Of a stretch of 64,000 nt of DNA, positions 45,968-55,228 are shown in pieces (the first letter of the stretch is position 1; each line of letters begins with the position of its first letter). Both the position numbers and the translations under genes were made by a program. The notes under the pieces are model-generated. The model had not been told where the DNA came from and did no database searches. It was given only the letters and a program-made list of their open reading frames with translations. The DNA lies in NCBI GenBank assembly GCA_013287025.1, contig JABDEN010000002.1:1-64000 (forward strand), in the 5' to 3' direction. Source of the stretch: Gammaproteobacteria bacterium. GTDB lineage: Bacteria > Pseudomonadota > Gammaproteobacteria > DSM-16500.

Positions 45968-47052
45968 CAGAATCCCTCTATTTTAAGTTCGACAGGATTG
46001 CCATACTGAGAAATGAGCACAGAGGAACTTCTCTGTATTTCGAAAGCTTGCATACCATCAGGGCTCACCATTCGACCAATCCACCCCGGAGAAAGCACAG
46101 CAAATCGCGTGCGCAAATACATTTTATCGCCTAACACCCACGCTTGGCCATCGCCGCCACGCACTGTTAATTGCTTGCTGCCAGCTGGTGCAACACCATC
46201 TAATACACTAAGTAAAAGTTGATTCGCGCTATTGGGTAAACCCGTGCCCGTCGGGAGCGCCGTCGCATTCGGTCCAATACCCGGCACATGAATATCGGTT
46301 CGATAATCCACCACGCGTTGCCCGAAAACTAAAGACATCGTAATAGGTGTTGGTAAACCCACTAATCGAATAATTAAATCACTATCTCCGTAAGGCGAAA
46401 CCGCTTGTAATAATAAAACATTACTTTTGCCATCCCATTGCGGTGCCCCTAACTTACGTGGGTCACCAATATCAAAAGAAGCAATCGGCCATGGTGATCC
46501 CGTTGAATCCACAAACACTAACGATGAAATGTAACCTTGCGATAAACGAATCGCTGGCGGTGTCGTGCCTGGTGCCAAATTAATGATTAATGTACTTGAA
46601 ACTGGCTTAGGCGGAATATTGGCAGGTATCGCTGCTGCACGTTGTTGCACATCCACCTGTTGTCGTAATTTCACGACTTGTTGCGGCGTTAAAGGTACAT
46701 TTTGTTGGACTAAACCTTCAAATGCGGCATCAGATTCGGGAGACGGTGGCACCGTAGGTTTTGGTGCAGAATCTAGCATGACTTTTTGGTTTTCTTCAAA
46801 AGACATCGGGGGCGTTAACACCTCATCGCCAGAACCGTTCACATAAACCATGGTCGGAGATTTTTTGACGGTTTTTTTCCGCACTATCGTTTTCGAATTT
46901 TGCATAAAAGGCGGTGGTGGAATATGTGCTTGGTTATTTTTCTGTATCCATTCTTGAAAATCTGCACGATCTGCCACGTCTTCGGCAAAGCTCGAAGAAA
47001 TAAAACATACCGTGAAAGAAAAAAGGACTAAAGCAATAAAGTTTTTATTCAT
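45967..47052 (-). CDS. icmK: Type IVB secretion outer-membrane protein IcmK/DotH
   Basis: A 361-residue exported protein with a signal peptide (about 1-25, ending SSSFAED), a Pro-rich linker and a VirB9-like C-terminal domain (SLVFVDSTGSPWPIASFDIG; MYLRTRFAVLSPGW). DotH sits in the outer-membrane ring with DotC and DotD. I chose the ATG at 47052, which gives a normal signal peptide; the frame is open 27 codons upstream inside icmL. It follows icmL directly (the icmL stop lies at its start). Confidence 0.94.
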   Translation of the reverse strand: MNKNFIALVLFSFTVCFISSSFAEDVADRADFQEWIQKNNQAHIPPPPFMQNSKTIVRKKTVKKSPTMVYVNGSGDEVLTPPMSFEENQKVMLDSAPKPTVPPSPESDAAFEGLVQQNVPLTPQQVVKLRQQVDVQQRAAAIPANIPPKPVSSTLIINLAPGTTPPAIRLSQGYISSLVFVDSTGSPWPIASFDIGDPRKLGAPQWDGKSNVLLLQAVSPYGDSDLIIRLVGLPTPITMSLVFGQRVVDYRTDIHVPGIGPNATALPTGTGLPNSANQLLLSVLDGVAPAGSKQLTVRGGDGQAWVLGDKMYLRTRFAVLSPGWIGRMVSPDGMQAFEIQRSSSVLISQYGNPVELKIEGF

Positions 47053-47053
47053 T

Positions 47054-47743
47054 TTATGTTGTCGTCCCCCTTGGATTTTGAGTATTTTGAGCAGGCCTAT
47101 TGCGGGCACCAAGCATAATATTTTCGATAGCAATACCAGAAATATTATTCATCGTTGGCACACGGACTACGAGGGCTCGTATCATGGGATTTTGATCGTT
47201 CATATTTTTATTGAGACTGATGTAATTTATTTTTAGTCCCATTTGTAACCACCACCCGTATCTGCCATCTTGAAGTACACCTTTTTCTATAATTTGCGGC
47301 GCGTTTTCGGCTTGACTTTTCACAAACACTTTTGCGTCTACTATTGTATCTTGAACTGCATAGTTATTCAGAAAATCTAAATAAATTTTCCAACCATTTT
47401 CTGTAAAATATTGTTGATAGCTTTTTAACTGATCAGGGTAATGATAAAAATCAAAAACAAAAACAGTCTGTAATGCATTACTAAAAAATTGTCTGACATC
47501 CGCATCATTCACATAAGGCTGATTCAGAGGGGGACTCATCACCACGCGGAAATTATCATAAGTATTAAATATGATGGGCTTTGGTTTAGTCACGTATAGA
47601 TAAATAAAGGTTGCGATGATACAAACGATGGAAATTAAAATCATGATGAAAGAAAAAAAAACTTTACGAAAACCATCACGATAAAAATCGCTTCTGAGAC
47701 GAATCGTTTGTAATTTTTCTTCCGCCACGTTGACTTCTCGCAT
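47054..47743 (-). CDS. icmL: IcmL/DotI-type protein, third tandem copy
   Basis: 229 residues; one membrane helix at about 30-52 and a periplasmic VirB8-like domain with the DotI pattern (FDFYHYPDQL, YFTENGWKIYLDFL, WWLQMGLKINYIS). DotI forms rings in the inner membrane under the channel. It is closest to the icmK gene, so I take it as the canonical icmL, while two homologues precede it. A palindromic repeat separates it from them. Confidence 0.92.
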   Translation of the reverse strand: MREVNVAEEKLQTIRLRSDFYRDGFRKVFFSFIMILISIVCIIATFIYLYVTKPKPIIFNTYDNFRVVMSPPLNQPYVNDADVRQFFSNALQTVFVFDFYHYPDQLKSYQQYFTENGWKIYLDFLNNYAVQDTIVDAKVFVKSQAENAPQIIEKGVLQDGRYGWWLQMGLKINYISLNKNMNDQNPMIRALVVRVPTMNNISGIAIENIMLGARNRPAQNTQNPRGTTT

Positions 47744-47861
47744 CGTTCAAAACTTAAGAACGTCAAAAAATATTAATCTATATAATACAGGAAATTAAAA
47801 TGAACTTCGAGATTAATGTGAGAATGCTATTACGTTCGTCGGACCTAGGCAACTTATAACC

Positions 47862-47942
47862 CGTCGTCCCGCGACTTGTTCGCGGGATCCAGTGACAGCA
47901 GCAATGCCATTCTGGATCCCGCGAACAAGTCGCGGGACGACG
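47862..47942. repeat. Palindromic repeat, family A, variant arms, with right half of the outer repeat
   Basis: Both arms carry CGCGACTTGTTCGCGGG or its complement, the variant also found in the left arm at 16533. Right after it, 47943-47981 matches the right outer arm of the composite copies at 25091 and 55229 (TGTGTAGAGACCTATGATGC, then GCTGGCATGACAG). The left outer arm is absent. It lies between two icmL-like genes. Confidence 0.94.
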
Positions 47943-47994
47943 GTTGTGTAGAGACCTATGATGCTTTTAGCTGGCATGACAGCTCGTCTTAGAA

Positions 47995-48681
47995 CTAGCG
48001 CATTATTGTATTTGCTCGAGGTGATGTATTAATTAATTCTTTCACCATGCTTAACACGGCCAAACCCTGATAACTTTGTAGCAGTGGTTTTCGCTGTACC
48101 ACAACATTGACTTTATAAGTTGCAGTACTACTACTACCTGGCGTATTTAAATATAAAGGTGGTTTTAATCGTGTTTCTTTCAAAATCATTTCGATTCTCC
48201 ATGCATACTCACCTTTGATGGGGCTTGCATTAAGCACAACCGGTGCACTTGTCACTTTACTAATCCATACTTCTTTTCGTTCTAACATTGCGACTAAGTT
48301 AAGGGATGCTTTTAAACCTTTCATATATTCCGCCCACGCATAATCCGAAAAATATTTTTGCGAATCTTGCAATTGTGAGCGATAATTTACAAAATCAAAT
48401 GAATTACCAGATTCAATCGCTTTAATAACCCAAGCATTCACTTCACCAATGGCTAAAGGTAATTCCAAAGGGGTTTCTTGAATAAGAACGCCATCATCAT
48501 TGGCCACAAAATAAAGTGGTTTAGATGAATTATTTAATACATAGCTTAAAAGCATGCTCAGACAAATAATCACCACCAACGCAAGTAGCGAAACACCGAA
48601 CATCAAATGAAATTTCTTTCTATAAAAAGCATTACGCTTATGCACTAACTCTAATGCATCGCTTGCGTTTTCGTTTATCAT
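47995..48681 (-). CDS. IcmL/DotI-type protein, second tandem copy
   Basis: 228 residues with a helix at about 29-50 and a VirB8-like periplasmic domain that parallels the third copy (FDFVNYRSQLQDSQKYFSDY; AWRIEMILKETRL), in low overall identity. The C-terminus differs. It may form mixed rings with the other IcmL-like proteins or have a separate function. It lies 18 bases after the first copy, so they share a transcript. Confidence 0.87.
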   Translation of the reverse strand: MINENASDALELVHKRNAFYRKKFHLMFGVSLLALVVIICLSMLLSYVLNNSSKPLYFVANDDGVLIQETPLELPLAIGEVNAWVIKAIESGNSFDFVNYRSQLQDSQKYFSDYAWAEYMKGLKASLNLVAMLERKEVWISKVTSAPVVLNASPIKGEYAWRIEMILKETRLKPPLYLNTPGSSSTATYKVNVVVQRKPLLQSYQGLAVLSMVKELINTSPRANTIMR

Positions 48682-48699
48682 ACATACACCTTAGATCTG

Positions 48700-49305
48700 C
48701 TACATTGAAAATTGATCAATACCAATTCCGACAGGGTTTTTCGTGGTTGGAACTTTGACAATCACGAGTGTCACTCGATAAGTTCGAGTGGAGGAATTAC
48801 TTGCTGCTTCATAAGTGACGAGAAAAGGTATTTGCAACCGCCAAGCTTGATCATAATCGGAAAAGCTGCCTTGATTTGCAATGACAACTTGCCCATTCAC
48901 TGCACTATTAGTATTTAATTGATTTTGTCTTAATGTTTGAATCACCCCTTGAATAGAAGCAAGAAAAGCATTTAATCCACTATTGGTAAAATAAGGCCTC
49001 ACTTTGGCTTCAATTTCACTATCACTTTCATAAAATTTATAAGTATAAACATCAATGGCGGCTTTGCTCGCCCATTTAATAATCGTACTAGATAATAAAT
49101 TAGGCTCATCTAATGCGGTCAATTCAAACACTTCGCGTTTTGGTGTCACTGCTGAAAAATGCGGAAGCGGCCGGTTTTCTACGAAATACATTAACAAAAA
49201 CATCAATCCAATAAGAAAAACTAATGCCATTATTAATATTGCGATTAAGGTCGGAAAATATCGATAGTCATCTTCTAAGTGATGGACATGCTTCATTTTT
49301 GGCAT
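48700..49305 (-). CDS. IcmL/DotI-type protein, first tandem copy
   Basis: 201 residues (from the ATG at 49305, preceded by AGGA at a normal distance). It has one membrane helix (about 20-43) and a domain with the same layout (YTYKFYESDSEIEAKVRPYF; DYDQAWRLQIPFLVTYEA) but the greatest divergence of the three. The start overlaps icmM. Three IcmL-like genes in a row are more than the single icmL of Legionella pneumophila, so gene duplication is likely. Confidence 0.86.
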   Translation of the reverse strand: MPKMKHVHHLEDDYRYFPTLIAILIMALVFLIGLMFLLMYFVENRPLPHFSAVTPKREVFELTALDEPNLLSSTIIKWASKAAIDVYTYKFYESDSEIEAKVRPYFTNSGLNAFLASIQGVIQTLRQNQLNTNSAVNGQVVIANQGSFSDYDQAWRLQIPFLVTYEAASNSSTRTYRVTLVIVKVPTTKNPVGIGIDQFSM

Positions 49306-49535
49306 TGGTTTAATCCTACAAACCGACTTTCTCTCATGCACCATTCATATAGCTGCCCATTTGTCGTTGACACATAATAGGCACGAGCTTTTGGAAAAAA
49401 AATAAAATATAGATTGAGAAATACCAATATTAAAATCACACTCATTAAAAAAAGAATGACTTTGAGTATCTTGTGATAAAGGTCACGATAAAAATGACTT
49501 TGAAATCTTGGCATATCCTCTCGATGACCGATCAT
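49293..49535 (-). CDS. icmM: Type IVB secretion protein IcmM/DotJ
   Basis: 80 residues with a single membrane helix (about 25-48) and an N-terminal DMPRFQSHFYRDLYHKILK stretch like the DotI N-terminus. DotJ is known as a short relative of DotI that lacks the periplasmic domain and associates with it in the inner membrane. It starts seven bases after icmN; AGGAAG is at a good distance. The gene's overlap with the next icmL copy marks tight coupling. Confidence 0.85.
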   Translation of the reverse strand: MIGHREDMPRFQSHFYRDLYHKILKVILFLMSVILILVFLNLYFIFFPKARAYYVSTTNGQLYEWCMRESRFVGLNQCQK

Positions 49536-49544
49536 CAATGCTTC

Positions 49545-50282
49545 CTATATATAGAGTTTTTCTAAAGTTATTTCAATCCGATAATTATCACTACCCCAAT
49601 TGCCGTTATTGGCGGTGACAAGCTTGCATCCGCCGTAACCTTCCGCATATAACAATCGTGTATTCAATCGTCGATTCCACATATAGCGCATGATTTTTTC
49701 TGCTTGCTGTTTCGAAAGCATGATACTGACATCTTCAGGTTCGATGGCGCTCGTATACCCTGCAATTTTCACCGACATATTGGGATACCGATTGATAAAT
49801 TGGACGACTAAATCCAAGGTCTCATATGACGCCGCTAATAAATGAGAAGTCATATAATCAAATAATACAAAAGAAGGAATCACTATTAAAATTTGATCGC
49901 CGAGTTGTACCACTTGGACATTGCGATTAATGAGTTTGTCCGCAAGTGTTGTGTGCGAATCGATGTAAGCACCAATGGCACCCCCGAAAATGGCACCGAC
50001 TCCAAGACCTGGTAACACGCCCGAGCCACCGGAAATAGCAGCACCTGTCAATGCACCGGCGGTACCGCCAATCATAATACCTTTTGTCCGTTGCGTAGAA
50101 TTTTGATAAGCGTCACGCAAGCCGCCTTCGGAATGAGAAAATTGATAACTGGTTTCGAGGTAGGCTTGATCTGCTTCACTCGCAGCGCCTCTTTGTGCCG
50201 CAGAAGAGGCACATCCATGAAGAGAAATGACGAATAGTATAAAAATAATTATTTGTAATGGTTTCCAAATTGTTATTGTCAT
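49545..50282 (-). CDS. icmN: Type IVB secretion lipoprotein IcmN/DotK
   Basis: 245 residues: a lipoprotein signal (FVISLHGCASS, lipidated Cys near residue 24), a Gly/Ala-rich region (about 70-115) resembling a glycine-zipper, and a C-terminal OmpA/MotB-type peptidoglycan-binding domain (VKIAGYTSAIEPEDVSIMLS; LLYAEGYGG). DotK anchors the Dot/Icm outer-membrane part to the cell wall. I chose the ATG at 50282 with AGAGAGATGGA upstream. The position between icmO and icmM matches Legionella. Confidence 0.92.
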   Translation of the reverse strand: MTITIWKPLQIIIFILFVISLHGCASSAAQRGAASEADQAYLETSYQFSHSEGGLRDAYQNSTQRTKGIMIGGTAGALTGAAISGGSGVLPGLGVGAIFGGAIGAYIDSHTTLADKLINRNVQVVQLGDQILIVIPSFVLFDYMTSHLLAASYETLDLVVQFINRYPNMSVKIAGYTSAIEPEDVSIMLSKQQAEKIMRYMWNRRLNTRLLYAEGYGGCKLVTANNGNWGSDNYRIEITLEKLYI

Positions 50283-50354
50283 TCCATCTCTCTGCTTTGT
50301 TTTTAGTTTTATTATTTTCAACTGTTTTTGGTAAAAACACAATAATTAGTGTCA

Positions 50355-50435
50355 CTGTCATTCCCGCGCAGGCGGAATCCATTCATAGCACACTTATCCT
50401 CTACAAATGGATCCCCGCCTGCGCGGGGATGACAG
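50355..50435. repeat. Inverted repeat, family B
   Basis: Arms CTGTCATTCCCGCGCAGGCG and a complement with one extra base (GGATCCCCGCCTGCGCGGGG), 81 bases in all. The two arms are less similar than in the other copies. It lies between icmN and the divergent pagP. Confidence 0.85.
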
Positions 50436-50447
50436 GGTAAAAAAACA

Positions 50448-51050
50448 ATGCTAAAATTTAAACACAATATCCAAAACGAGCTAAGTGGTGTACAGTTGAG
50501 AAGAGTAATCATTTTATTTTTGTCCATTTTTGTTTTTTTTCAAACCGCAAACGCCTCCGTGGAATCCGATGAAAATTGGTATCAAACCATGAGTCGCCAT
50601 ATTAGCGAGACGTGGCATGATGGAAATGTAGAAATGTACCTTCCGTTAAAAACTATTCACATGCCTTTTGCTTATTCTCATGAGCAACGCGAAAATTTTA
50701 ATGAAAATCCATTGGGATTTGGTATCGGAAAAGGCCGATTTAATAGCAATGGGAATTATGAAGGCATGATGGTCATGGTCTTTCAAGACTCACATTCAAA
50801 ACCCGAGTATCTCGCGGGGTATCAATGGATTCCTCAATGGTCTTTGTCTGACAATTTTAAAGCAGGGTTAGGCGCCGTGGGTTTTATTAGCGCGCGCTCT
50901 GATTTTTTGCATTACACACCTTTCCCCGGCGTTTTACCTGTTGCATCGCTCAGTTATAAAAATCTCATGTTGGAAACGACTTATATTCCGGGAGTGAGTT
51001 CGTTTGGTGGGAATGTTCTGTTTGTTATGTTGAAGTGGAAGTTTGATTAA
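50448..51050 (+). CDS. pagP: Lipid A palmitoyltransferase PagP (Rcp-type)
   Basis: A 200-residue outer-membrane beta-barrel enzyme that transfers palmitate from phospholipid to lipid A. It shows the PagP pattern: SRHISETWHDGNVEMYLPLK, H71 in TIHMPFAYSHE, and D114-S115 in VFQDSHSKPE, which match the catalytic His, Asp and Ser. The first roughly 37 residues contain the signal sequence. In Legionella this enzyme is Rcp, tied to resistance to cationic peptides and infection. It is on the plus strand inside the dot/icm block and its last bases overlap icmO's end by four bases. Confidence 0.92.
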   Translation: MLKFKHNIQNELSGVQLRRVIILFLSIFVFFQTANASVESDENWYQTMSRHISETWHDGNVEMYLPLKTIHMPFAYSHEQRENFNENPLGFGIGKGRFNSNGNYEGMMVMVFQDSHSKPEYLAGYQWIPQWSLSDNFKAGLGAVGFISARSDFLHYTPFPGVLPVASLSYKNLMLETTYIPGVSSFGGNVLFVMLKWKFD

Positions 51051-53395
51051 CTCTCACCCTGCAACGACCGCACATATTCCAACAAATCATTCGCGGCGCT
51101 CACCACCACATCTTCAGGCTGAAAAATTCCTTCTACCGGTGGTGGGTAATCGGTTGCCATATAAATATCTTTAATTACTTCATCCGCAATGACTTGCGCT
51201 TTAGAGCTTGATCGTCCCAAGACTCTTTCCACTAACTGGATTTTATCCTTAATGAATGCACGCGCCACCAACGGCTGGCTGAAACGCTCAAAATTAGTCG
51301 CCCCGACCAACATTTTTACAGTATTAGATAAATCAGGTTTACTAAAGATATTGATGTGGCCTTCTTCTTCGGGCTCTTCTTCCACAATACTTTCGATACT
51401 TTCTTCTCCGCCACGATTATGGAATGCGAGTAATGCAGTCACGCCTCTTTCGATCAAATTGGCTTCCGGATTTTCGGTCATGGATGTCGCAATCAATTGA
51501 ATGTCTTCTGATTCTTCTCCTGACACTGCTTCGAATCCAACATCTTCTGACGCTAAAACATTTTCGAATTGCGCCAAACGATTTTCGAGATCGATTAAAA
51601 CGCGCCCGATGGGCGCTTCGACTTTCAAGAAGTGATTAATCCGCATTCGCTCCACAGGTTGCGGATTGGCGAAAAACATTTTGGCGCGAATAATTTTCGA
51701 TTTGAAAAAGATATGCGCCTCACCTTCTCGCTGTTCTTTCAAATCGAGCAAATCGACACGCGCGCGTTTTTCGGACGATGCGCTTCGGCTATCCATGTAA
51801 TTATTTAACACGCTATTCGCATTAGTTTGAAACGAATCAACCTTTGTGACCCATGATTCACCGGCAGTTTTGGAGAAAAAATCCCAGGTTTCCAATGGAT
51901 CTTCGAGTTTCATACAAATTTTGATGTTGGTGTTTGCACCGATGGATGCCGCTTCTTCTTTCGAAGCTTTTTGAAATGCGGGTAAATCTTGTCCCGCGAA
52001 TACCACCGAGAATCCGAGAGATCGCGCCTGTGCAGGTACGACCGCGAATCCTTTGATTGCATAATAACCATATTCGTCCAAAATACACATGTACGGTGTT
52101 AATGCATTGGTAGGTTTACGTTGGACCACCTCTTTGTACGTACCTTCGACCGATTCACCCAAACCCGCCGCCATCATCGCCTTCAATGAAGCAATGATCA
52201 CTTTACCTAAATTTGCTAATTCGTCAGTTGATTTTTCTAAAGCAGGCAACAACACTACTAAAATCCGACGATTTAACACGACGTCTTTTAAATCGACTTC
52301 CGCCAAATTAGTACGAATAATATGACCGTAAGTATCCGCCAAAGAACCGAACGCACGCGTCAATTGCATGGTGATAAATCCATGCTGTTCGAATACGGTG
52401 CCGCTTTGCTTGCCTTTTTTCGTCGCATCATAACCCGGCAAAGTACGTAGATAGTTCATGATTGGTTCAAGAACGAGATCTGGTGCATCGGCTAAACTGA
52501 CTGGCTCTTGATTATCACGAATAAACATTTTATCAATCGCAATCGCTTCTAACCGCGTTAATTCGAAATAGTTACGAATGACGTTCGCATCAAGCAAAAT
52601 TTTGCCGCGATCACGCATGTACACGAGTACTTTCATCAGCGCTTCGACGAATACGATCGCCCGGCCTTTCCACATGTCACCATCGGATGATTGGGATGAA
52701 GAATCCATCAAGCTCGTCACGAGCTGCGACAACATACTCGATGAACCATTACAAAATGGATTCATCGTATTGGATAAACGTTTTTCTTGCGCGCCCACAA
52801 TATCTCGCGCACCAGTCATGAAGTTAATGAGAAGTAAATCATCCTCACGCCCCATGAATCGGCACATGGAAAATACTTTGGCGAATAAACTATTATCGCC
52901 TTTACCATCGACATATAAAAAGCCACTGGCTTGCACAAGCGCGTTGAATGCCAGCGAGACTAATGCTTCGGTTTTACCACTACCGGTTGAACCGAAAATC
53001 AAGACGTGCGTACGCATGTCGTCGTTGTTGAACCATAACTCTTCTTCGGTGATTTTGCGATTGCCGAAAAAACAAATCCCACGCGCCTTGCGTGGTTTCA
53101 TGCCGCCGGGGAGTGGATCGTTATAATCATTGGCATTTGAACGCTGCGGCATACGAAATGGCAGACGAAATTTGCGTGTATACGCATAAAGAAATGTGCC
53201 AATCGCAAAGAGACCCAGTAATTCCGTGACGGCAGGCAATAAAAAAGCTGCGATAGCAAACGCGATGAGTAAGGTTGCGCTTTTTACGGGGTCTTTGAAA
53301 AAATCAGCCGCTTTCATGCCAAGCGTACGCGTATCGCGCAATAAAAGCGCCGGAGGTAATTCTTGCTGTTCGTCAAGACCGCGTTGGTGTTGCAT
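51047..53395 (-). CDS. icmO: Type IVB secretion coupling protein IcmO/DotL
   Basis: A 782-residue coupling ATPase, same length as DotL. Two N-terminal membrane helices (about 38-76), Walker A FGSTGSGKTEALVSLA (about 134-149), Walker B YMCILDEYGYYA and a C-terminal tail after 590 that in Legionella binds DotN, IcmS-IcmW and LvgA. It gathers effectors and delivers them to the channel. Its 5' side is separated from icmP by a palindromic repeat; its 3' end meets pagP tail to tail. Confidence 0.97.
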   Translation of the reverse strand: MQHQRGLDEQQELPPALLLRDTRTLGMKAADFFKDPVKSATLLIAFAIAAFLLPAVTELLGLFAIGTFLYAYTRKFRLPFRMPQRSNANDYNDPLPGGMKPRKARGICFFGNRKITEEELWFNNDDMRTHVLIFGSTGSGKTEALVSLAFNALVQASGFLYVDGKGDNSLFAKVFSMCRFMGREDDLLLINFMTGARDIVGAQEKRLSNTMNPFCNGSSSMLSQLVTSLMDSSSQSSDGDMWKGRAIVFVEALMKVLVYMRDRGKILLDANVIRNYFELTRLEAIAIDKMFIRDNQEPVSLADAPDLVLEPIMNYLRTLPGYDATKKGKQSGTVFEQHGFITMQLTRAFGSLADTYGHIIRTNLAEVDLKDVVLNRRILVVLLPALEKSTDELANLGKVIIASLKAMMAAGLGESVEGTYKEVVQRKPTNALTPYMCILDEYGYYAIKGFAVVPAQARSLGFSVVFAGQDLPAFQKASKEEAASIGANTNIKICMKLEDPLETWDFFSKTAGESWVTKVDSFQTNANSVLNNYMDSRSASSEKRARVDLLDLKEQREGEAHIFFKSKIIRAKMFFANPQPVERMRINHFLKVEAPIGRVLIDLENRLAQFENVLASEDVGFEAVSGEESEDIQLIATSMTENPEANLIERGVTALLAFHNRGGEESIESIVEEEPEEEGHINIFSKPDLSNTVKMLVGATNFERFSQPLVARAFIKDKIQLVERVLGRSSSKAQVIADEVIKDIYMATDYPPPVEGIFQPEDVVVSAANDLLEYVRSLQGES

Positions 53396-53444
53396 TGATA
53401 TGCCTCTTAGCTGAATACTATTTAATGCTCGCGCCCAATTACTA

Positions 53445-53525
53445 CGTCGTCCCGCGGCTTGTCCGCGGGATCCAGAGTGGCATTGCAGGCTTTTCTGGAT
53501 CCCGCGGACAAGCCGCGGGACGACG
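53445..53525. repeat. Palindromic repeat, family A, between icmP and icmO
   Basis: Standard perfect 31-base arms; loop AGTGGCATTGCAGGCTTTT. It lies between the icmP stop and the icmO start, where a hairpin could affect the amount of icmO message. Confidence 0.95.
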
Positions 53526-53529
53526 GTGA

Positions 53530-54645
53530 CTATTTTTCATCCGGATGATAAATAATATCTTTCAACGATATTTCTAACGCATTTGTCGCTTCTTCAACCA
53601 TCGGAACCAACAAACGTCGTCCAATTTGTTTTTCAGCCACCCAATGCGCGAACGGTCCCGCGACTTCCACAAATGGTGTTTGTCGACCGACGGTATTTAA
53701 CATATACCATAGTTTACGATCAACGGGTTTTAACCATAAAAAATCTGCGGACGCCTGTACGCCATCTTCACGAGCCACCTCAAGCATCGATGCCATCACG
53801 GTTAATACATAAGCATGTTGATGCACAATTTCTTGAATATGTTTATGACCTTCATATTTACGGAGTAGCTCATCTGCACCCGTATAATCAATTTTGGTCG
53901 CAGATGATGAGCTAATTTGACAGAGTAATTTTAGTGCGGCTTTCGTATCACTGTGATATCTTGCCGCAAAAATCGCAAAAAGCGCGCGCGCATGAATAGG
54001 AAGTCGTTTTGTTCCCTGCCACACAGAACCCAATTGAATGGCAAAAAGTTTATTCGCCTGACCACGTCGCAACGTCACTTCAATCCGATTCCATTCTTTG
54101 CGTGTCATTCCTTCACGCGGCTGCGGTTTGTGCTCATCCAGCAATTTATAACGTTTACAAAATTGCATCGGCGTTAAACCCATCGCCCAAGGACCTTTAT
54201 CAATATCTTTTTTATCAAGATTCAAACCAAGTACGGGGGTAATTTGCGGCCAATTTATTTTTTCGAAATCGGCTAAATCTTTCATGGAATAAATGCGTTT
54301 GAATAAACGGGTCGAATTTGCGAAGTAAATAAAAAAAGCCAAGCCAAAAATGATGAAGACAATCGGCAAGCGCACATATTCTCCGACCGCATTTCCAAGA
54401 TGCACGACATCAGGAAAGGTTACATCTTTGTAGGGAGTCGCTAAAATCGCAGCGCGGACATCATCCAATCGATTGGTAAAATGACTAATGATACCAATTT
54501 CCCATAACTTAAATGAGAAATAAAAGCCGACAATTTGCTTTTTAAATGCAATCCAGATGCCTGCGGAAAAAATTAATAATGCCGCAATAATCCATAAAAT
54601 CCCAGTTGAACCTTCAGATTGATCCGGTTGTCCGCCTTTCGCCAT
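53530..54645 (-). CDS. icmP: Type IVB secretion protein IcmP/DotM
   Basis: 371 residues with two N-terminal membrane helices (about 15-32 and 90-107) and a cytoplasmic domain; DotM is the partner of DotL in the coupling complex and recognises effectors with acidic C-terminal motifs. Conserved stretches include WPQITPVLGLNLDKKDIDKG, LPIHARALFAIFAARYHSDT and DFLWLKPVDRKLWYMLNTVG. It is the most upstream gene of the block here; icmT, icmS, icmR and icmQ, which precede it in Legionella, are not found in this window. Confidence 0.95.
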   Translation of the reverse strand: MAKGGQPDQSEGSTGILWIIAALLIFSAGIWIAFKKQIVGFYFSFKLWEIGIISHFTNRLDDVRAAILATPYKDVTFPDVVHLGNAVGEYVRLPIVFIIFGLAFFIYFANSTRLFKRIYSMKDLADFEKINWPQITPVLGLNLDKKDIDKGPWAMGLTPMQFCKRYKLLDEHKPQPREGMTRKEWNRIEVTLRRGQANKLFAIQLGSVWQGTKRLPIHARALFAIFAARYHSDTKAALKLLCQISSSSATKIDYTGADELLRKYEGHKHIQEIVHQHAYVLTVMASMLEVAREDGVQASADFLWLKPVDRKLWYMLNTVGRQTPFVEVAGPFAHWVAEKQIGRRLLVPMVEEATNALEISLKDIIYHPDEK

Positions 54646-54669
54646 AGTTAAGGCTGCCTTTTTTAAAAA

Positions 54670-55110
54670 TTACCCTTGTTGTTTTTCGCGGATTTCATCT
54701 AACATTTTACAATCGATGCAAAGCGTGGCCGTGGGTCTCGCTTCAAGACGTCTTAAACCAATTTCAACCCCACACACTTCACAATAACCATATTCTTTGT
54801 TCACTAATAATTGAAGGGATTCTTCAATTTTCTTTAATAACTTACGTTCACGATCACGCGCGCGTAATTCTAAACGAAATTCTTCTTCTTGGCTTGCGCG
54901 ATCATTGGGATCCGGATAGTTGATTGCTTCATCTTTCATGTGATGAACGGTGCGATCTGCTTCTTCCATAATTTGTTTGCGCAAAAGTGTTAATATATTT
55001 GTAAAATGCGCACGCATTTTACCGTTCATATATTCTTCACCTTTTTTAGGTTTGTACGGAGATACGCCCAACACTTCTAAACTGGGCTCTAAAATGTCTT
55101 TCGTTGCCAT
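54670..55110 (-). CDS. dksA: RNA polymerase-binding regulator DksA
   Basis: 146 residues: a coiled-coil (about 35-110) with the DxxDxA-type acidic tip region (NDRASQEEEF) and a C-terminal four-Cys zinc finger (CEVC and CIDC). DksA enters the RNA polymerase secondary channel and, with ppGpp, controls growth and stationary-phase genes. In Legionella it is needed for virulence traits. It lies 24 bases upstream of icmP, so the two could share a transcript; a composite repeat lies on its 5' side. Confidence 0.96.
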   Translation of the reverse strand: MATKDILEPSLEVLGVSPYKPKKGEEYMNGKMRAHFTNILTLLRKQIMEEADRTVHHMKDEAINYPDPNDRASQEEEFRLELRARDRERKLLKKIEESLQLLVNKEYGYCEVCGVEIGLRRLEARPTATLCIDCKMLDEIREKQQG

Positions 55111-55228
55111 AACCGTTTCCCCTCAAAAATCCAAAATATCCTAAAATCAAAAATATCCTAACGAATTGAACATATACCAAAACCGAACTTCCAATCAAGT
55201 CACAACTGGCGGGAGTGTCAAAAACCCA

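Noticed and set aside
50448..51050. PagL-type lipid A deacylase
   Set aside because: The His, Asp-Ser order and the YLPLKT-H-M-FAY and Y-P-G-V-SS-GGNV segments match PagP, not the His-Ser-Glu barrel of PagL.
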